From assembly GCA_945918815.1 (NCBI GenBank), contig CAMEIU010000137.1:1-5580 (forward strand): DNA of 5,580 bases, read 5' to 3'. The notes beneath the pieces are model-generated. The model was not told the origin of the DNA. It did no database searches and saw only the letters and a program-made list of their open reading frames with translations. The position numbers and the translations under genes were made by a program. The DNA comes from an uncultured Clostridia bacterium. GTDB taxonomy: Bacteria > Bacillota > Clostridia > Oscillospirales > Oscillospiraceae. This document shows positions 4,993 to 5,580 of the stretch, piece by piece. Positions within the stretch are counted from its first letter, which is position 1. Every line of letters begins with the position of its first letter.

Positions 4993-5532
4993 TCAGTCCT
5001 CCTTCGTGATTCGCAGCTGCAGGAACGTCATTACACCGATAATCAGCACCAGAACCAGCGAACCGGCCGACGCCACGCCGAAGTTAAAGCTCTTGAAACC
5101 CATCTGGTACAGATACTGCACAATGGTCATGGTTGCGTTGACGGGACCTCCGCCGGTGAGCAGATAGGATTCCGTGAACAGCTGCAGCATGCCGGTAATG
5201 GACAAAATTACGGCGAATACGATGACCGGCTTCATGGAAGGCACCGTGATGGACCAGAATTTTCGCCACCCGTTGGCACCGTCAATGGAGGCGGCCTCAT
5301 ACAATTCATAGGGAATGCTCTGCAGGCCGCCCAGCATGATCACCGTATTATATCCGGTCCAGCGCCAGGTGATGGCCAGAACCAGCACTGTTCTGGCCAA
5401 CCAGGGATTGTTCATCCAGTCCAGGCGCAGGAGACCCAGCGCTTCCAGAACGTTGTTGATCAGGCCGTTTTCAAAGTTAAAAAACATGCGGAAGATGATG
5501 GAATAGCTGACGGCATCCAGCAGAATGGGCAT
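4993..5532 (-). pseudogene. Carbohydrate ABC transporter permease (MalF/LacF-like), C-terminal part, 5' end broken or missing
   Basis: The 179 residues match the C-terminal two thirds of a sugar-transporter inner-membrane permease: several hydrophobic helices, the EAA loop EAASIDGANGWRKFWSITVP (79-98, with Gly85) that docks the ATPase, and TGGGP (126-130) before the last helices. Family proteins are about 290-300 residues, and the first visible Met lies within a stretch (FMPILLDAVSYSIIFRM) that normally follows roughly 100 residues of N-terminal helices, so it is not the native start. Upstream, an in-frame TGA occurs at 5539-5541, and none of the three frames in 5542-5580 looks like permease. 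Either a nonsense mutation, a rearrangement or an assembly error at this point would explain it. The substrate cannot be deduced. The 3' neighbour is also truncated, which favours decay of the whole transporter. Confidence 0.68.
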
Positions 5533-5544
5533 GAAACTTCATGC
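5529..5544. repeat. Short palindrome at the permease breakpoint
   Basis: GCATGAA and TTCATGC, separated by two bases, form a 16-bp inverted repeat exactly where similarity to the MalF-type permease stops. It contains the in-frame TGA. It may mark a rearrangement point or be coincidental. Confidence 0.5.
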
Positions 5545-5580
5545 ATCATTACACGCTTGCACCACGATGAATGAAAACGA

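Overview
The window looks like chromosomal DNA from a high-GC Clostridia member, most likely a gut Oscillospiraceae/Ruminococcaceae-type bacterium. The basis is the Firmicutes-type short arginine decarboxylase, the Bacillus-like speE-speB pair, strong AAGGAGG-type ribosome binding sites, and an intergenic GTAGGGGC...GCCCCTAC palindromic repeat of a kind I associate with these genomes. The genus call is an inference. All recognisable genes lie on the minus strand, so transcription runs from high to low coordinates.

From right to left: (i) 4587-5532 holds remnants of a carbohydrate ABC transporter, namely the C-terminal part of a MalF/LacF-type permease whose reading frame breaks at 5539-5541, and a MalG-type permease that loses similarity after about 89 residues and runs into a strong terminator (4647-4683). 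(ii) 4149-4612 is a gene-free control region with a near-consensus sigma-A promoter (4584-4612), a potentially structured RNA segment (about 4438-4558) and an intrinsic terminator (4182-4213) about 33 bases before the next gene. A long leader that ends in a terminator ahead of the first gene suggests attenuation. (iii) 965-4148 is a tight polyamine operon: speA (arginine decarboxylase), speE (aminopropyltransferase) and speB (agmatinase-type ureohydrolase), with 14- and 2-base gaps. (iv) 695-952 is a composite palindromic, MITE-like element that nearly fills the gap after speB. (v) 1-636 is the N-terminal half of a saccharopine-dehydrogenase-family carboxy(nor)spermidine dehydrogenase that runs off the left edge.

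Together the genes convert arginine to agmatine, then to putrescine and spermidine. The textbook reading is SpeA then SpeB to putrescine, followed by aminopropyl addition either from decarboxylated AdoMet (SpeE) or by condensation with aspartate semialdehyde (the dehydrogenase plus a decarboxylase probably encoded just off the left edge). The same gene set could also run through aminopropylated agmatine with SpeB acting last. No AdoMet decarboxylase is visible, so the operon carries parts of two alternative aminopropyl routes. The most noteworthy items are the leader/attenuator, the repeat element inside the operon, and the question of pathway order.
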